Positions 42,307 to 52,246 of a DNA stretch of 64,000 nt are shown one piece after another. Both the position numbers and the translations under genes were made by a program. Numbering within the stretch: position 1 is the stretch's first letter; the number at the start of each line of letters is the position of its first letter. The stretch is from an uncultured Agathobacter sp. (lineage in GTDB: Bacteria; Bacillota; Clostridia; Lachnospirales; Lachnospiraceae), in NCBI GenBank assembly GCA_934365945.1, contig CAKRNE010000002.1, positions 124,001 to 188,000 on the forward strand, read 5' to 3'. The notes below the pieces were generated by a model, which did no database searches, was not told where the DNA came from, and was given only the letters and a program-made list of their open reading frames with translations.

Positions 42307-42858
42307 ATGAGAATAATAGCAGGAACGGCGAGAAGCCTCCCTCTAAAGACTATCGAGGGAAAAGATACAAGACCGACTACTGACAAGACGAAGGAGACTC
42401 TTTTTAATGTCATGCAGTTTGATGTTCCCGGAGCATATTTTTTAGATCTGTTTGCCGGAAGCGGACAGATAGGACTTGAAGCGTTAAGCCGCGGTGCAGC
42501 CTATGCTGTATTTGTGGAGAATTCAAGAAAAGCAGCTTCATGCATCGAGGACAATATCCATTTTACAAAGTTTGATAAGGTCTCAAGGCTTATGATGACG
42601 GACGCTGTTACGGCAGTACGTACTCTTGAGGGCAAATACAAATTCGATATCATCTTTATGGATCCGCCGTACAATAAGGAGCTTGAAAAGGAAGTGCTTA
42701 TTGCACTATCTGACAGCGATATCCTTAAGGATGACACACTTATCGTAGTTGAGGCTTCAAACGATACTGATTTTGATTATCTCACAGAGCTTGGCTATGA
42801 GATAGTCAAAGAAAAAATATACAAGACAAACAAGCATGTTTTTATAAAACGTGCATAG
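42307..42858 (+). CDS. rsmD: 16S rRNA (guanine(966)-N(2))-methyltransferase RsmD
   Basis: 183 aa. SAM-binding [19 protein letters not shown], catalytic DPPYN motif in [14 protein letters not shown], and start [20 protein letters not shown]...[13 protein letters not shown]. Immediately followed by coaD, the conserved rsmD-coaD (ylbH-ylbI) pair. AGGGAGAAAAGT before the ATG. Confidence 0.96.
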   Translation: MRIIAGTARSLPLKTIEGKDTRPTTDKTKETLFNVMQFDVPGAYFLDLFAGSGQIGLEALSRGAAYAVFVENSRKAASCIEDNIHFTKFDKVSRLMMTDAVTAVRTLEGKYKFDIIFMDPPYNKELEKEVLIALSDSDILKDDTLIVVEASNDTDFDYLTELGYEIVKEKIYKTNKHVFIKRA

Positions 42859-42868
42859 GAGATACAAT

Positions 42869-43354
42869 ATGAAGGTAGGAATTTATCCGGGAAGCTTTGA
42901 TCCGGTGACATTTGGACACCTCGATATAATAGAGCGTTCAGCCAAAATAGTGGACGAGCTGGTTGTTGGAGTGCTCAACAATAGTGCAAAAAACTCGTTG
43001 TTTTCTTTGGAAGAACGTGTTAGTATGATAAAGGAAATGACAGCACACATACCAAACGTGAGGGTAGGGTGCTTCGAAGGACTTTTAGTTGACTACATGA
43101 AGGAAATCAATGCGACAATCATAATAAGAGGATTGCGTGCAGTGACAGATTTTGAGTATGAGCTGCAGATTGCGCAGGCTAACGGAGTGCAGAATCCGGA
43201 AATAGAGACGGTTTTTCTCACTTCAAGCCTTAATTATTCATATTTAAGCTCTACAATTGTCAAGGAATTTGCATCATACGGAGGGGATATATCAAAGTTC
43301 GTACCTGAACAGTTCATTGATAGAATTTATGCTAAATACAATATTACCAGGTAA
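42869..43354 (+). CDS. coaD: Pantetheine-phosphate adenylyltransferase
   Basis: Fourth step of coenzyme A synthesis. 161 aa: [20 protein letters not shown] (HxGH-type site), [18 protein letters not shown], and [28 protein letters not shown] upstream of the ATG at 42869; the in-frame ATG at 42851 is within rsmD. Confidence 0.96.
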   Translation: MKVGIYPGSFDPVTFGHLDIIERSAKIVDELVVGVLNNSAKNSLFSLEERVSMIKEMTAHIPNVRVGCFEGLLVDYMKEINATIIIRGLRAVTDFEYELQIAQANGVQNPEIETVFLTSSLNYSYLSSTIVKEFASYGGDISKFVPEQFIDRIYAKYNITR

Positions 43355-43368
43355 GGAGACAGTATTTC

Positions 43369-44055
43369 ATGAGCAGTAAAATGGAACAGATTATAGAAGA
43401 AATCGAAGATTATATTGATGGCTGTAAGCCGTCACCTATTTCAAGAAACAAGATCCTTGTCAATCGTGAACAGTTAGAGGAACTGCTTTCTGAGCTTCGT
43501 ACAAAGACCCCTGAGGAGGTCAAGAGATACCAGAAAATTATCAGCAATAAAGAGGCTATTCTTGCAGATGCACAGGCAAAGGCAGACCAGATAATCGCGC
43601 AGGCACAGATTCAGACAAATGAGCTTGTCAGCGAGCATCAGATTATGCAGCAGGCATATGAGCAGGCCAATGAAGTGGTATCAATTGCCACAAAGCAGGC
43701 GCAGGAGATTCTCGATAATGCCACAAACGAGGCCAATAACCTCAGAATGAGTGCCATGGCATATACAGACAGCCAGCTTAAGAGCATTGAGGATATACTT
43801 ACGGGATCGATTAAGGCATCAAAGACAAATTATGAGAGCCTGATTAATTCATTACAGCATTTTGAGGATGTTGTCGCATCAAACAGGGCAGAGCTTTTCC
43901 CACCTGAAGAGGATAAGGCCACAGAGCCTGAGGCAGAGGCCAATGAACCTTTGACACAGGAAACATATGAGACTAAGGAAGCCGAAGAGAATACTGACTC
44001 TGATATTGAGATTACAAATATTTCAGGCTCTGATTCAGATGAGGATACGAAATAG
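43369..44055 (+). CDS. Coiled-coil protein following coaD (V-type ATPase subunit H-like label, function unknown)
   Basis: 228 aa, soluble, no signal. N-terminal IIEEIEDYIDGCKPSPISRNKILVNREQ, then a long coiled coil (about residues 45-150) rich in A, Q, E with repeated ADAQAKADQIIAQAQ-like heptads, and an acidic disordered tail (EPEAEANEPLTQ to SGSDSDEDTK). Database labels for this group vary (ATPase, DivIVA-like); none is supported by motifs. Position between coaD and ylbJ is conserved in Lachnospiraceae. Its 3' end overlaps that of convergent ylbJ by 21 bases. Confidence 0.7.
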   Translation: MSSKMEQIIEEIEDYIDGCKPSPISRNKILVNREQLEELLSELRTKTPEEVKRYQKIISNKEAILADAQAKADQIIAQAQIQTNELVSEHQIMQQAYEQANEVVSIATKQAQEILDNATNEANNLRMSAMAYTDSQLKSIEDILTGSIKASKTNYESLINSLQHFEDVVASNRAELFPPEEDKATEPEAEANEPLTQETYETKEAEENTDSDIEITNISGSDSDEDTK

Positions 44056-44985
44056 CATAATAAATATCAGGCATGAAAGCAGGCTCATTATGGATTTGAG
44101 TAATATATATTTTTTCAGGTTATAGTGTTGGCCCTGGAAAATTGATTTTGTCTGAACAATGCATGACATACCGCCAAATGACAACAGAAAGATACATAGC
44201 AATATTGACAGAGTATGCGGTAATGGCAGTTCGCAGATTATATTTATACCGTTTGTTGCCTCTAAAATAGAGCTCATTATGTCGATAAATACGGGCTTTT
44301 GAATAATAGCTTTATCTGCTATGATCTGTGGCATGCGTGCGATTATAGAGAATAATACAATATATCCACAGAGTTTTATGAGGGTTTCAAATCCTTTCAT
44401 TATTCCGGCATCAACGATTTGCATGTTAAGCTTAAATCCTTGAGCCGGAATTTTTTGTGTGAGACAATCTGTATTGCTTAAATTATGCGATTGGAAATCG
44501 GAACCGTTTTTTGTGAGTGAAAGCATGATTAATACACCAATTACAGAAGGCAGGTAGAGTGATACGAGATAAATACTGTAGCGGTTATGTATGCCTAACT
44601 GCTCTGAAAAGGCATATGTTATGATAAAAGGCAGGCTGAAGTGATTGGACAGGGCACTTAATGTTTCTACGTGTTTTTTGTCTATATACCCAATAGAGTA
44701 AAAATCGGCTGTAAGCTTTGCACCTATAGGAAATCCGAAAATGATGCCTATAAGGTATGTAAGCAGCAGGATATATTTATTAGGAACAGACTGCAGCACA
44801 TTTGTAGATATAATCAGATTAGACAAAATCGTAAATATAAAAAGAAGCGGAAATATCTGGTTGAACCATAGCAGGACACCGGCTTTGGCGCACGCACTCA
44901 CCTGTGCGGGAAATGATATGTAATAAAAGCAAAACAACAGGATAAAACCTGTAAAGATATATTTTTTTGACCTATTTTTATTCAT
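44035..44985 (-). CDS. ylbJ: Sporulation integral membrane protein YlbJ-like
   Basis: 316 aa from the ATG at 44985, about eight membrane helices. FPAQVSACAKAGVLLWFNQIFPLLFIF, GFPIGAKLTADFYSIG and SFGGMSCIVQTKSIF match YlbJ / nucleoside recognition (Gate) proteins; YlbJ is required for spore cortex formation in Bacillus. A longer in-frame start (45156) would lie inside the divergent GGDEF gene and is rejected. Ribosome site is weak. Its end overlaps the coiled-coil gene. Confidence 0.82.
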   Translation of the reverse strand: MNKNRSKKYIFTGFILLFCFYYISFPAQVSACAKAGVLLWFNQIFPLLFIFTILSNLIISTNVLQSVPNKYILLLTYLIGIIFGFPIGAKLTADFYSIGYIDKKHVETLSALSNHFSLPFIITYAFSEQLGIHNRYSIYLVSLYLPSVIGVLIMLSLTKNGSDFQSHNLSNTDCLTQKIPAQGFKLNMQIVDAGIMKGFETLIKLCGYIVLFSIIARMPQIIADKAIIQKPVFIDIMSSILEATNGINIICELPLPHTLSILLCIFLLSFGGMSCIVQTKSIFQGQHYNLKKYILLKSIMSLLSCLIFIMLFRILI

Positions 44986-45037
44986 ATAACAATATATTCG
45001 CAAAGTTATGAAAATATGAACAAGGAGCGATGTCAAA

Positions 45038-46603
45038 ATGAAAGATGCCAGAGATGATTTATTAGTAAAAATAAAAGATAACAGATTTAAAGATATAGAT
45101 TTGCAATTGGAATTATGCGACAGATTATATGATTTAGCAAGTGGTAATGGTAACAAAAAGGTTATGGGAGAGGCTTTGTTTTATAAGGGAGAGGCTTTAG
45201 TCATGACTGAACCGGATAAGGCGGAGAAATATATCCATTCATGTATCCGGCTATTGGAGGATACAGACTATGAACTGATAGCCAGAGCTTACAATATACT
45301 TGGAATTATAACAGATAACAGAGACGATCTTTCAAATTCTCTTGATTTTTATCTTAAATGCTTTCAGATATGTGAGGAACATAATTTAAATCATGTTAAG
45401 GGATTGTGTGCCTGCAACATAGGTGTTATATTTCAAATGCTTGAATTATATGAAAAATCGAGTGGGTATTTTAAATCGGCATTAGAATGTTTTAAAAAGG
45501 CCGATGAATCAGAAGACACTTATATGAATATAGTCACTGTAAATCTCAATCTTTTTATTGATTATTTTAACATGAGAGATCTGGAAAACATGAAAGAGTG
45601 TTTTGAGTATATTGTGGTAAACAGGAAATACCTTGAGACACAGTTTTCGGTTGAGCTTTTCAAGGCTGAGATGATGTATATAGCGGGAAATACTGATAAA
45701 TTGGACGAGACACTTGAAAAGGCTGTTGAAGAATCAAAGGAACAGCAGCTTGTCATGGAGTTCCTCGACAGTTATGTTCTGTTATGTGATTTCTTGTATA
45801 AATTAAAAAAATACGATATTCTCCTGGAAGAGCTTGATCTCATTGAAAATCAGATGACAGATTCGTCTTTTCCTCGTATCAGAATTAAGCTGATTAAATA
45901 TAGGCTTACGTGTATTGGTGAGAAGGCGGATTTTGATGAATATAAAAAATGGACAAAAGAGTATATAAAAACATACGAATTAATTACCTATAATTATCAT
46001 CAGTCAATTGTCAATTCAATCCAACTGCGGATGTATATTGAGGTACTCAAGGATTCAGAACAGGTTTATGAGAATATGGCTATGACAGATGGTCTTACAA
46101 AATTATATAACAGGTATGGTCTTAAAAAAAGTGCAAAGAGAATGATTGATGAGGCATCCGAAAAAGGTCAGATGATAGGTGTTGCTATTATTGATATTGA
46201 TTATTTTAAACAGGTTAATGATTATTACGGCCATTCATATGGAGATGAATGTCTTAAGTCGGTTGCCGGAATTTTAAGAAAGTGTTGTCCTTTAAAGCCT
46301 GATGAACAGACCCCAAAAATGATTCTTTCGAGATATGGTGGAGATGAATTTGTTGTTATTATACAGGATGTCAGACCAAATGATATGGAAGAGTATTCAT
46401 CCAATGTAAAAAAAGCGGTCATTGAAAAAAATATGCAGTCTGAAAAGTCTCCTGTGGCAGATATTGTTACTCTTTCACAGGGAATGGTATGCAGACAGGT
46501 ACGAAAAGAGGATGAATTAGAAATTCTCATAAATGAAGCCGACAAAATTTTGTATGATGTAAAAGAAAATGGCAGAAATGGATATAAAATAAAAACAATA
46601 TGA
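45038..46603 (+). CDS. TPR-repeat diguanylate cyclase (GGDEF)
   Basis: 521 aa, soluble. Residues 1-330 are helical TPR-like repeats (YIHSCIRLLEDTDYELIARAYNIL, DFYLKCFQICEEHNLNHVKGL, KSSGYFKSALECFKKADE). Residues about 345-520 are a GGDEF domain: AMTDGLTKLYNRYGLK, IDYFKQVNDYYGHSYGDECL, and an intact RYGGDEFVV (residues 433-438 region). No RxxD product-inhibition site five residues before GGDEF. It should make c-di-GMP from GTP, perhaps when the TPR part binds a partner. AAGGAGCG 9 bases before the ATG; overlaps the next gene by 4 bases. Confidence 0.9.
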   Translation: MKDARDDLLVKIKDNRFKDIDLQLELCDRLYDLASGNGNKKVMGEALFYKGEALVMTEPDKAEKYIHSCIRLLEDTDYELIARAYNILGIITDNRDDLSNSLDFYLKCFQICEEHNLNHVKGLCACNIGVIFQMLELYEKSSGYFKSALECFKKADESEDTYMNIVTVNLNLFIDYFNMRDLENMKECFEYIVVNRKYLETQFSVELFKAEMMYIAGNTDKLDETLEKAVEESKEQQLVMEFLDSYVLLCDFLYKLKKYDILLEELDLIENQMTDSSFPRIRIKLIKYRLTCIGEKADFDEYKKWTKEYIKTYELITYNYHQSIVNSIQLRMYIEVLKDSEQVYENMAMTDGLTKLYNRYGLKKSAKRMIDEASEKGQMIGVAIIDIDYFKQVNDYYGHSYGDECLKSVAGILRKCCPLKPDEQTPKMILSRYGGDEFVVIIQDVRPNDMEEYSSNVKKAVIEKNMQSEKSPVADIVTLSQGMVCRQVRKEDELEILINEADKILYDVKENGRNGYKIKTI

Positions 46604-47322
46604 TTCGATTAGATAAATTTTTATCAGAGATGGGGCTTGGCACACGCTCTGAGGTGAAAAAGCTTATAAAGACAGGGCAGATAGCAATAAATGGCACGGT
46701 AGCAGTAAAGCCTGAGACAAAGATAGATACTGATGCCGACGAGGTGTCGGTTAACGGCAGAATAGTTAAGTATCAAAAGTATGAGTATTATCTGTTCAAT
46801 AAGCCATCAGGCTGTGTTTCTGCGACAAAGGACAATGTGCACAAGACAGTCATGGACTATATCACGGATGCTGTGCACGATGATTTGTTTCCTGTAGGAA
46901 GGCTTGATATAGACACGGAAGGGCTTTTACTCATCACAAATGATGGCGCGCTTTCACATGAGCTCTTAAGCCCTTCAAAGCATGTGGCAAAGACTTACTT
47001 TGCACGTATTGATGGTGAAGTGACACAGGATGATATCATAAGCTTTAAAGAGGGCATCGATATAGGTGAGGAAAGGCTTACAAAGCCTGCAGAGCTTGTC
47101 ATTAAAAAAAGCGGCAGTGTATCCGAGATTGAGCTTACGATAACAGAGGGAAAATTCCATCAGGTCAAGCGGATGTTTGAGGCGCTTGGCAAGAGGGTAA
47201 TCTACCTAAAGAGAATATCCATGGGACCGCTCAAGCTGCCTGATGACCTTAAAACAGGGGATTACAGAGCTTTGACACAGGCTGAAACAGCTGCGCTTAT
47301 GCAGATAAATTGTGGCAAATAA
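46600..47322 (+). CDS. RsuA/RluB/RluE/RluF family pseudouridine synthase
   Basis: 240 aa: S4 domain ([28 protein letters not shown]) and catalytic domain with [18 protein letters not shown] (catalytic Asp) and [16 protein letters not shown]. It would modify 16S or 23S rRNA; 16S U516 (RsuA) versus 23S U2605 (RluB) cannot be settled. ATGA overlap with the GGDEF gene. Confidence 0.92.
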   Translation: MIRLDKFLSEMGLGTRSEVKKLIKTGQIAINGTVAVKPETKIDTDADEVSVNGRIVKYQKYEYYLFNKPSGCVSATKDNVHKTVMDYITDAVHDDLFPVGRLDIDTEGLLLITNDGALSHELLSPSKHVAKTYFARIDGEVTQDDIISFKEGIDIGEERLTKPAELVIKKSGSVSEIELTITEGKFHQVKRMFEALGKRVIYLKRISMGPLKLPDDLKTGDYRALTQAETAALMQINCGK

Positions 47323-47344
47323 ATTTTTAATTATGAGGTATGAT

Positions 47345-49345
47345 ATGAGTAATGGTTTTTTACCGATTTCAAAACAGGATATGATAGATCAGGGCATTGA
47401 GCAGCTTGATTTTGTGTATGTCTGCGGAGATGCATATGTGGATCATCCGTCCTTTGGACATGCAATAATTGCAAGACTGCTGCAGGCACACGGCTATACG
47501 GTCGGCATTATTTCACAGCCCGACTGGAAGGATGATGAGTCTATATCTATACTTGGGGTGCCGCGTCTTGGTTTTTTAGTCTCAGCAGGCAATATGGACT
47601 CCATGGTAAACCATTATTCGGTTTCAAAGAAAAGAAGAGCTAAGGATTCCTTTACACCGGGCGGAGTGATGGGTAAGAGACCTGATTATGCGACTGTTGT
47701 GTACTGTAACCTGATACGCCATACTTATAAAAAAATCCCTATCATAATAGGTGGCATCGAAGCGAGCCTTAGGCGCATGGCACATTATGATTACTGGTCA
47801 AATAAAGTCAAGCGCTCGATTCTTCTGGACTCCGGTGCGGATCTCATCTCATATGGTATGGGCGAAAGAAGCATCATTGAGATTGCGGATGCGCTTGATA
47901 GCGGCATGGATGTAAAGGATATTACATTTATAGATGGCACAGTGTTCAAGACTAAGGACAGGGATATCATATATGATGCTATTGAGCTTCCAGATTACGA
48001 TGTCATAAAAGAGGACAAGAGAGAGTTTGCGAGAAGCTTTTACATACAGTACTGCAATACCGATCCTTTCTGTGCAAAGAGGCTTGTAGAGCCATATGAC
48101 AACTCTACGCTTGTGGTGCAGAATCCACCGCAAAAGCCATTGTCGCAGGAGGAGATGGATGAGGTATATGCACTGCCGTATATGAGGACATATCATCCGA
48201 GCTACGAGGAGGCAGGCGGAGTGCCTGCGATAAGCGAGGTAAAGTTTTCTCTCATCAGCAACAGAGGCTGCTTTGGAGGCTGTAATTTCTGTGCACTGAC
48301 CTTCCATCAGGGCAGGATAATCCAGACAAGAAGCCATGAGTCGATTATTGACGAGGCAAAGCTTATCACGCAGGATAAGGATTTTAAGGGTTATATCCAT
48401 GATGTTGGAGGACCTACAGCCAATTTCAGACAGCCGGCATGTAAAAAGCAGCTCACAAGGGGAGCATGCCCTACAAAGCAGTGCCTGTTTCCTAAGCCGT
48501 GTGCCAACCTGATTGTTGACCACAGCGACTATATACAGCTTCTTAGAGAGCTTCGTGCACTGCCAAAGGTGAAAAAGGTGTTTATCCGCTCAGGTATCAG
48601 GTTTGATTATCTGATGTATGACAAGGACAAGACCTTTTTGCGTGAGCTGTGCGAGTATCATGTCAGTGGACAGCTCAAGGTGGCACCGGAGCACATCTCA
48701 AATGCTGTTTTGAGCAGGCTTGGAAAACCGAGTGTGGAGGTTTACAACAGCTTTGTGAAGGCATACAAGGATATGAACAAAAAGATAGGCAAGGAGCAGT
48801 ATCTCGTGCCTTATCTCATGTCATCACACCCTGGCTCAACGCTTAAGGAAGCCATAGAGCTTGCCGAGTATCTGCGCGATCTGGGATATATGCCGGAACA
48901 GGTGCAGGATTTCTATCCGACACCGTCTACCATCTCTACATGCATGTACTACACAGGGCTTGACCCGGCAACACTTAAGCCGGTGTATGTCACAACTAAC
49001 CCGCATGAGAAGGCTATGCAGAGAGCGCTCATCCAGTACCGCAATCCAAAGAACTATGATCTTGTGCACGAGGCACTTGTGAAGGCCGGCAGGGAGGACT
49101 TGATCGGATTTGACAAAAAGTGCCTGATAAAGCCTAGGAAAATGCATACTGATGGCGGTTGGGACAGAAAACGTTCTAAGTCTGATAAAAATTCAAACAG
49201 CAGTTATGGCAGTGGCAGGAATGCAGGTGCAAGGAAAAACTCTAAAAATGTAACAGAGAGAGGAAAAAACGGAAGCGGAAGTAACACCGCAGGCACAGCG
49301 CACAAAAAGAAAACAATCAGAAATGTCCACAAGAAGAAAAGATAG
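47345..49345 (+). CDS. YgiQ family radical SAM protein
   Basis: 666 aa. Radical SAM motif [19 protein letters not shown]-terminal [24 protein letters not shown], and the family's C-terminal [14 protein letters not shown] with more cysteines ([14 protein letters not shown]). Basic, low-complexity tail (about 60 residues of K, N, S, G). Function unknown. The ATG at 47345 follows GAGGTATGAT; an ATG at 47312 lies inside the preceding gene. Confidence 0.9.
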   Translation: MSNGFLPISKQDMIDQGIEQLDFVYVCGDAYVDHPSFGHAIIARLLQAHGYTVGIISQPDWKDDESISILGVPRLGFLVSAGNMDSMVNHYSVSKKRRAKDSFTPGGVMGKRPDYATVVYCNLIRHTYKKIPIIIGGIEASLRRMAHYDYWSNKVKRSILLDSGADLISYGMGERSIIEIADALDSGMDVKDITFIDGTVFKTKDRDIIYDAIELPDYDVIKEDKREFARSFYIQYCNTDPFCAKRLVEPYDNSTLVVQNPPQKPLSQEEMDEVYALPYMRTYHPSYEEAGGVPAISEVKFSLISNRGCFGGCNFCALTFHQGRIIQTRSHESIIDEAKLITQDKDFKGYIHDVGGPTANFRQPACKKQLTRGACPTKQCLFPKPCANLIVDHSDYIQLLRELRALPKVKKVFIRSGIRFDYLMYDKDKTFLRELCEYHVSGQLKVAPEHISNAVLSRLGKPSVEVYNSFVKAYKDMNKKIGKEQYLVPYLMSSHPGSTLKEAIELAEYLRDLGYMPEQVQDFYPTPSTISTCMYYTGLDPATLKPVYVTTNPHEKAMQRALIQYRNPKNYDLVHEALVKAGREDLIGFDKKCLIKPRKMHTDGGWDRKRSKSDKNSNSSYGSGRNAGARKNSKNVTERGKNGSGSNTAGTAHKKKTIRNVHKKKR

Positions 49346-49363
49346 ATATACAAGATAAAGGCT

Positions 49364-50338
49364 ATGAAAGAATTTAAAGCAGGTAAAAACGAGGCAGGCC
49401 AGAGGCTTGACAAATACCTTAAAAAGATACTTCCAAACGCATCTATGGGATTTATTTACAAGATGCTCAGGAAGAAGAACATAAAACTGAATGATAAGAA
49501 AGCGTCAGGCACAGAAATTGTGTCAGTTGACGATAAAATTAAAATTTTTCTGTCAGATGATACATTTGCTAAGTTTTCCGTCAATGAGGACAGTCTGATG
49601 AAGGATTTTAAGGCACTTGGAGCACTTAAACCTGACGGACTTGGCGTGGTGTATGAGGATGATGATATACTGGCGGCAAACAAGCCTGTCAATATGCTGT
49701 CACAGAAGTCCAAGGAGACTGATATTTCTGCGAACGAAAGGCTTATCGGATACCTGATAAAAGAGGGAAAGCTTGATTTTGACACCTATAAGAGCTTTAA
49801 GCCATCGGTGTGCAATCGTCTGGACAGAAATACCTCGGGGCTTATTCTGATGGGTAAATCGCTTCACGGGCTGCAGTATCTGTCACAGGTGCTTAAGGAA
49901 AGAACCGCAGAAAAGTATTATATGGCGCTTGTAGCAGGCATGGTGGATGAGCCTATGACCATAGAGGGCTTTCTGACAAAGGATGAGGCTGTAAATAAGG
50001 TGCAGATAACCAAGGAGTCTATAAGTGATGAATCACTGCCAATAAAGACTGCCTACAGGCCTCTTAAGACAATTGAGATGAGTGCCGGGGGCTATAAAGC
50101 AACGCTTCTTGAGGTGCATCTGATTACGGGAAGAAGTCATCAGATCAGGGCACATCTTTCATCGATTGGTCATCCGATCATAGGTGATATGAAGTATGGC
50201 GATAAAAGGATCAATGCTTTTTACAAAGAAAACTATCATGTGACCAGCCAGCTTTTGCATGCGCACCATGTGATTTTGCCTGATGGCAGATATATAGAGG
50301 CAGCCTTGCCTGACATTTGGAGCAGGGTGGGAATTTAA
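49364..50338 (+). CDS. RluA family pseudouridine synthase
   Basis: 324 aa: S4 domain (GQRLDKYLKKILPNASMGFIYKMLRKKNI) and RluA catalytic domain with CNRLDRNTSGLILMGKSLHG (catalytic Asp) and LITGRSHQIRAHLSSIGHPI. RluC-like target (23S rRNA 955/2504/2580) is plausible but not proven. No terminator visible after it; RecU follows. Confidence 0.92.
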   Translation: MKEFKAGKNEAGQRLDKYLKKILPNASMGFIYKMLRKKNIKLNDKKASGTEIVSVDDKIKIFLSDDTFAKFSVNEDSLMKDFKALGALKPDGLGVVYEDDDILAANKPVNMLSQKSKETDISANERLIGYLIKEGKLDFDTYKSFKPSVCNRLDRNTSGLILMGKSLHGLQYLSQVLKERTAEKYYMALVAGMVDEPMTIEGFLTKDEAVNKVQITKESISDESLPIKTAYRPLKTIEMSAGGYKATLLEVHLITGRSHQIRAHLSSIGHPIIGDMKYGDKRINAFYKENYHVTSQLLHAHHVILPDGRYIEAALPDIWSRVGI

Positions 50339-50446
50339 TTCTGACATTATTTTATTATGGCGCATGGCTTAGAGTGTGATGTCAATATGCGCCCGGATAG
50401 TGATAGAATTTATAGAGCTTATAGTATTAAGGAAGATAGAAACGAT

Positions 50447-50980
50447 ATGGCAACCTGGAACTCAAGAGGCTTAAGAGGCTCGACCTTAGAGGATATGATA
50501 AACAAGACAAACGAAAAATACAGAGAGAACGGCCTTGCGCTCATACAGAAGATTCCCACTCCGATTACACCGATAAAGATGGAGCCGGAAACAAGACACA
50601 TTACACTGGCTTATTTCGAGCAGAAGAGTACGGTTGACTATATTGGAGCTGTACAGGGAATCCCGGTATGCTTTGATGCAAAGGAATGTAATACCGACAC
50701 GTTTCCCCTTGCCAATATACATGAGCATCAGGTAGAGTTTATGAGATGCTTTGAAAAACAGGATGGTGTTGCTTTTATCCTCATATCGTACACACACAGG
50801 AACGAATACTATTATCTCACATTTAAAAAGCTGACAGAATTCTGGGACAGAGCTGCAGAGGGCGGCAGGAAGAGCTTCCGCTATGAGGAGCTTGAGCCGG
50901 CATTTTTCCTCCCGGAGGTGCCCGGAATACTTGTCCCGTATCTGAACGCACTACAGCTTGATTTAAATTGCAGGGCTTGA
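50447..50980 (+). CDS. recU: Holliday junction resolvase RecU
   Basis: 177 aa from the ATG at 50447 (AAGGAAGATAG upstream). MATWNSRGLRGSTLEDMIN is the classical start; catalytic nuclease residues sit in TVDYIGAVQGIPVCFDAKEC (D, E-x-K type) and HQVEFMRCFEKQDGVAFILI. In Firmicutes RecU resolves junctions moved by RuvAB, also encoded here at 12.8 kb. The upstream 100 bases contain a GGCGCAT/ATGCGCC inverted pair (50359-50393) of unknown meaning. Confidence 0.9.
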   Translation: MATWNSRGLRGSTLEDMINKTNEKYRENGLALIQKIPTPITPIKMEPETRHITLAYFEQKSTVDYIGAVQGIPVCFDAKECNTDTFPLANIHEHQVEFMRCFEKQDGVAFILISYTHRNEYYYLTFKKLTEFWDRAAEGGRKSFRYEELEPAFFLPEVPGILVPYLNALQLDLNCRA

Positions 50981-51017
50981 CAGTATCACTATCGTATGGT
51001 AGCATATTACCACGATA
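50977..51017 (+). promoter_or_regulatory. his operon promoter with overlapping palindromic operator
   Basis: TTGACA (50977-50982), 17-base spacer, TAGCAT (51000-51005). TGGTA-N6-TACCA (50997-51012) is centred on the -10, and flanking TATCGT and ACGATA extend the symmetry. Ideal position for a repressor. The -35 overlaps the recU stop region. Confidence 0.65.
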
Positions 51018-51052
51018 ACACTTTACTACATGAAAGCGAGATTTTACACATT

Positions 51053-52243
51053 ATGGAAAATCAATTATTACACACTCCTGACGGAGTAAGAGACATATAT
51101 AATGGAGAATGCAAAAAAAAGCTGTATTTGCAGGATAAGCTGCACCGTACACTTTTGAAATACGGATATCATGATATCATGACACCTACCTTTGAGTTTT
51201 TTAATATTTTTGGAAACGATGTGGGAACAATTCCTTCAAAGGATTTGTACAAGTTTTTTGACAAGGAGGGCAATACACTTGTTCTGCGTCCTGATTTTAC
51301 TCCTTCTATTGCAAGAAGTGCGGCTAAGTATTATATAGAGGACGATATGCCGGTTAAGCTGTGTTATCTGGGCAATACCTTTATCAATTCATCGGATTAT
51401 CAGGGCAGGCTCAAGGAGAGCACACAGTGCGGTGCAGAGCTGATTGGTGACGGCTCTATCTCTGCCGATGCCGAGATACTTTCGATGACAGTCGAGTCAA
51501 TGCTTGAGAGCGGACTTAAGAATTTCCAGATTTCAGTCGGACATTCGCAGTTCTTTTACGGTCTCACAAAGGCAGCAGGTCTGTCTGAGGAGCAGGAGGA
51601 AAACCTAAGAGAGCTCATAGCAAATAAAAATTTCTTCGGTGTGGAGGAGTTTGTGGACAGTCTTTCCATGAACGACAAGCTAAAGAAGCTGTTTGGGCTT
51701 TTGGATAATTTCGACTTACAGGATGAGCAGCTTATGGAGGCTTTAAAGCTTGCAGATGGCTATGATGAGATATTATCATCCATTGATACACTGCTCAAGC
51801 TGAGAGAATATTTAAAGGCATACGGCATCGAGAAATATATTTCGTATGAGCTTGGACTTATCAGCGACTACACATATTATACAGGTATCATTTTCCAGGG
51901 CTACACATATGGTACAGGAGAGCCTATTGTAAAGGGAGGACGTTATGACAAGCTGCTTTCACACTTTGGAAAGGACGCTGCGGCAATCGGCTTTGCAATT
52001 GTTGTGGATCAGCTCATGGCAGCTTTAAGCCGTCAGGATATTGATGTGCCGGTTATTGAGAATTCCTCACTTATAGTATTTGAGGAGGCTGCATATCATG
52101 CGGCAATCAAGCGCTCTGTGGAGCTTAGAAGAGACGGAATAAATACACAGATGGTGCTTAAGGACAAAAATAAAACGAAAGAGGACTATGCTTCATATGC
52201 GGTAGACAACCGTATAAACAGAGTAGAGTTTATAGAGGAATAA
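51053..52243 (+). CDS. hisZ: ATP phosphoribosyltransferase regulatory subunit HisZ
   Basis: 396 aa catalytically dead HisRS-like partner of short HisG. MENQLLHTPDGVRDIYNGECKKK, VLRPDFTPSIARSAAKYY (motif 2-like), GGRYDKLLSHFGKDAAAIGFA (motif 3-like). The start at 51053 matches family N-termini; the ribosome site is weak (AAAGCGAGA). Upstream ATG at 50996 lies within the promoter. First gene of hisZGDB-IE. Confidence 0.93.
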   Translation: MENQLLHTPDGVRDIYNGECKKKLYLQDKLHRTLLKYGYHDIMTPTFEFFNIFGNDVGTIPSKDLYKFFDKEGNTLVLRPDFTPSIARSAAKYYIEDDMPVKLCYLGNTFINSSDYQGRLKESTQCGAELIGDGSISADAEILSMTVESMLESGLKNFQISVGHSQFFYGLTKAAGLSEEQEENLRELIANKNFFGVEEFVDSLSMNDKLKKLFGLLDNFDLQDEQLMEALKLADGYDEILSSIDTLLKLREYLKAYGIEKYISYELGLISDYTYYTGIIFQGYTYGTGEPIVKGGRYDKLLSHFGKDAAAIGFAIVVDQLMAALSRQDIDVPVIENSSLIVFEEAAYHAAIKRSVELRRDGINTQMVLKDKNKTKEDYASYAVDNRINRVEFIEE

Positions 52244-52246
52244 AAG

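Noticed and set aside
50359..50393. GGCGCAT/ATGCGCC inverted pair upstream of recU as a riboswitch
   Set aside because: Only one 7-bp stem with a 21-base loop and no recognisable riboswitch core.
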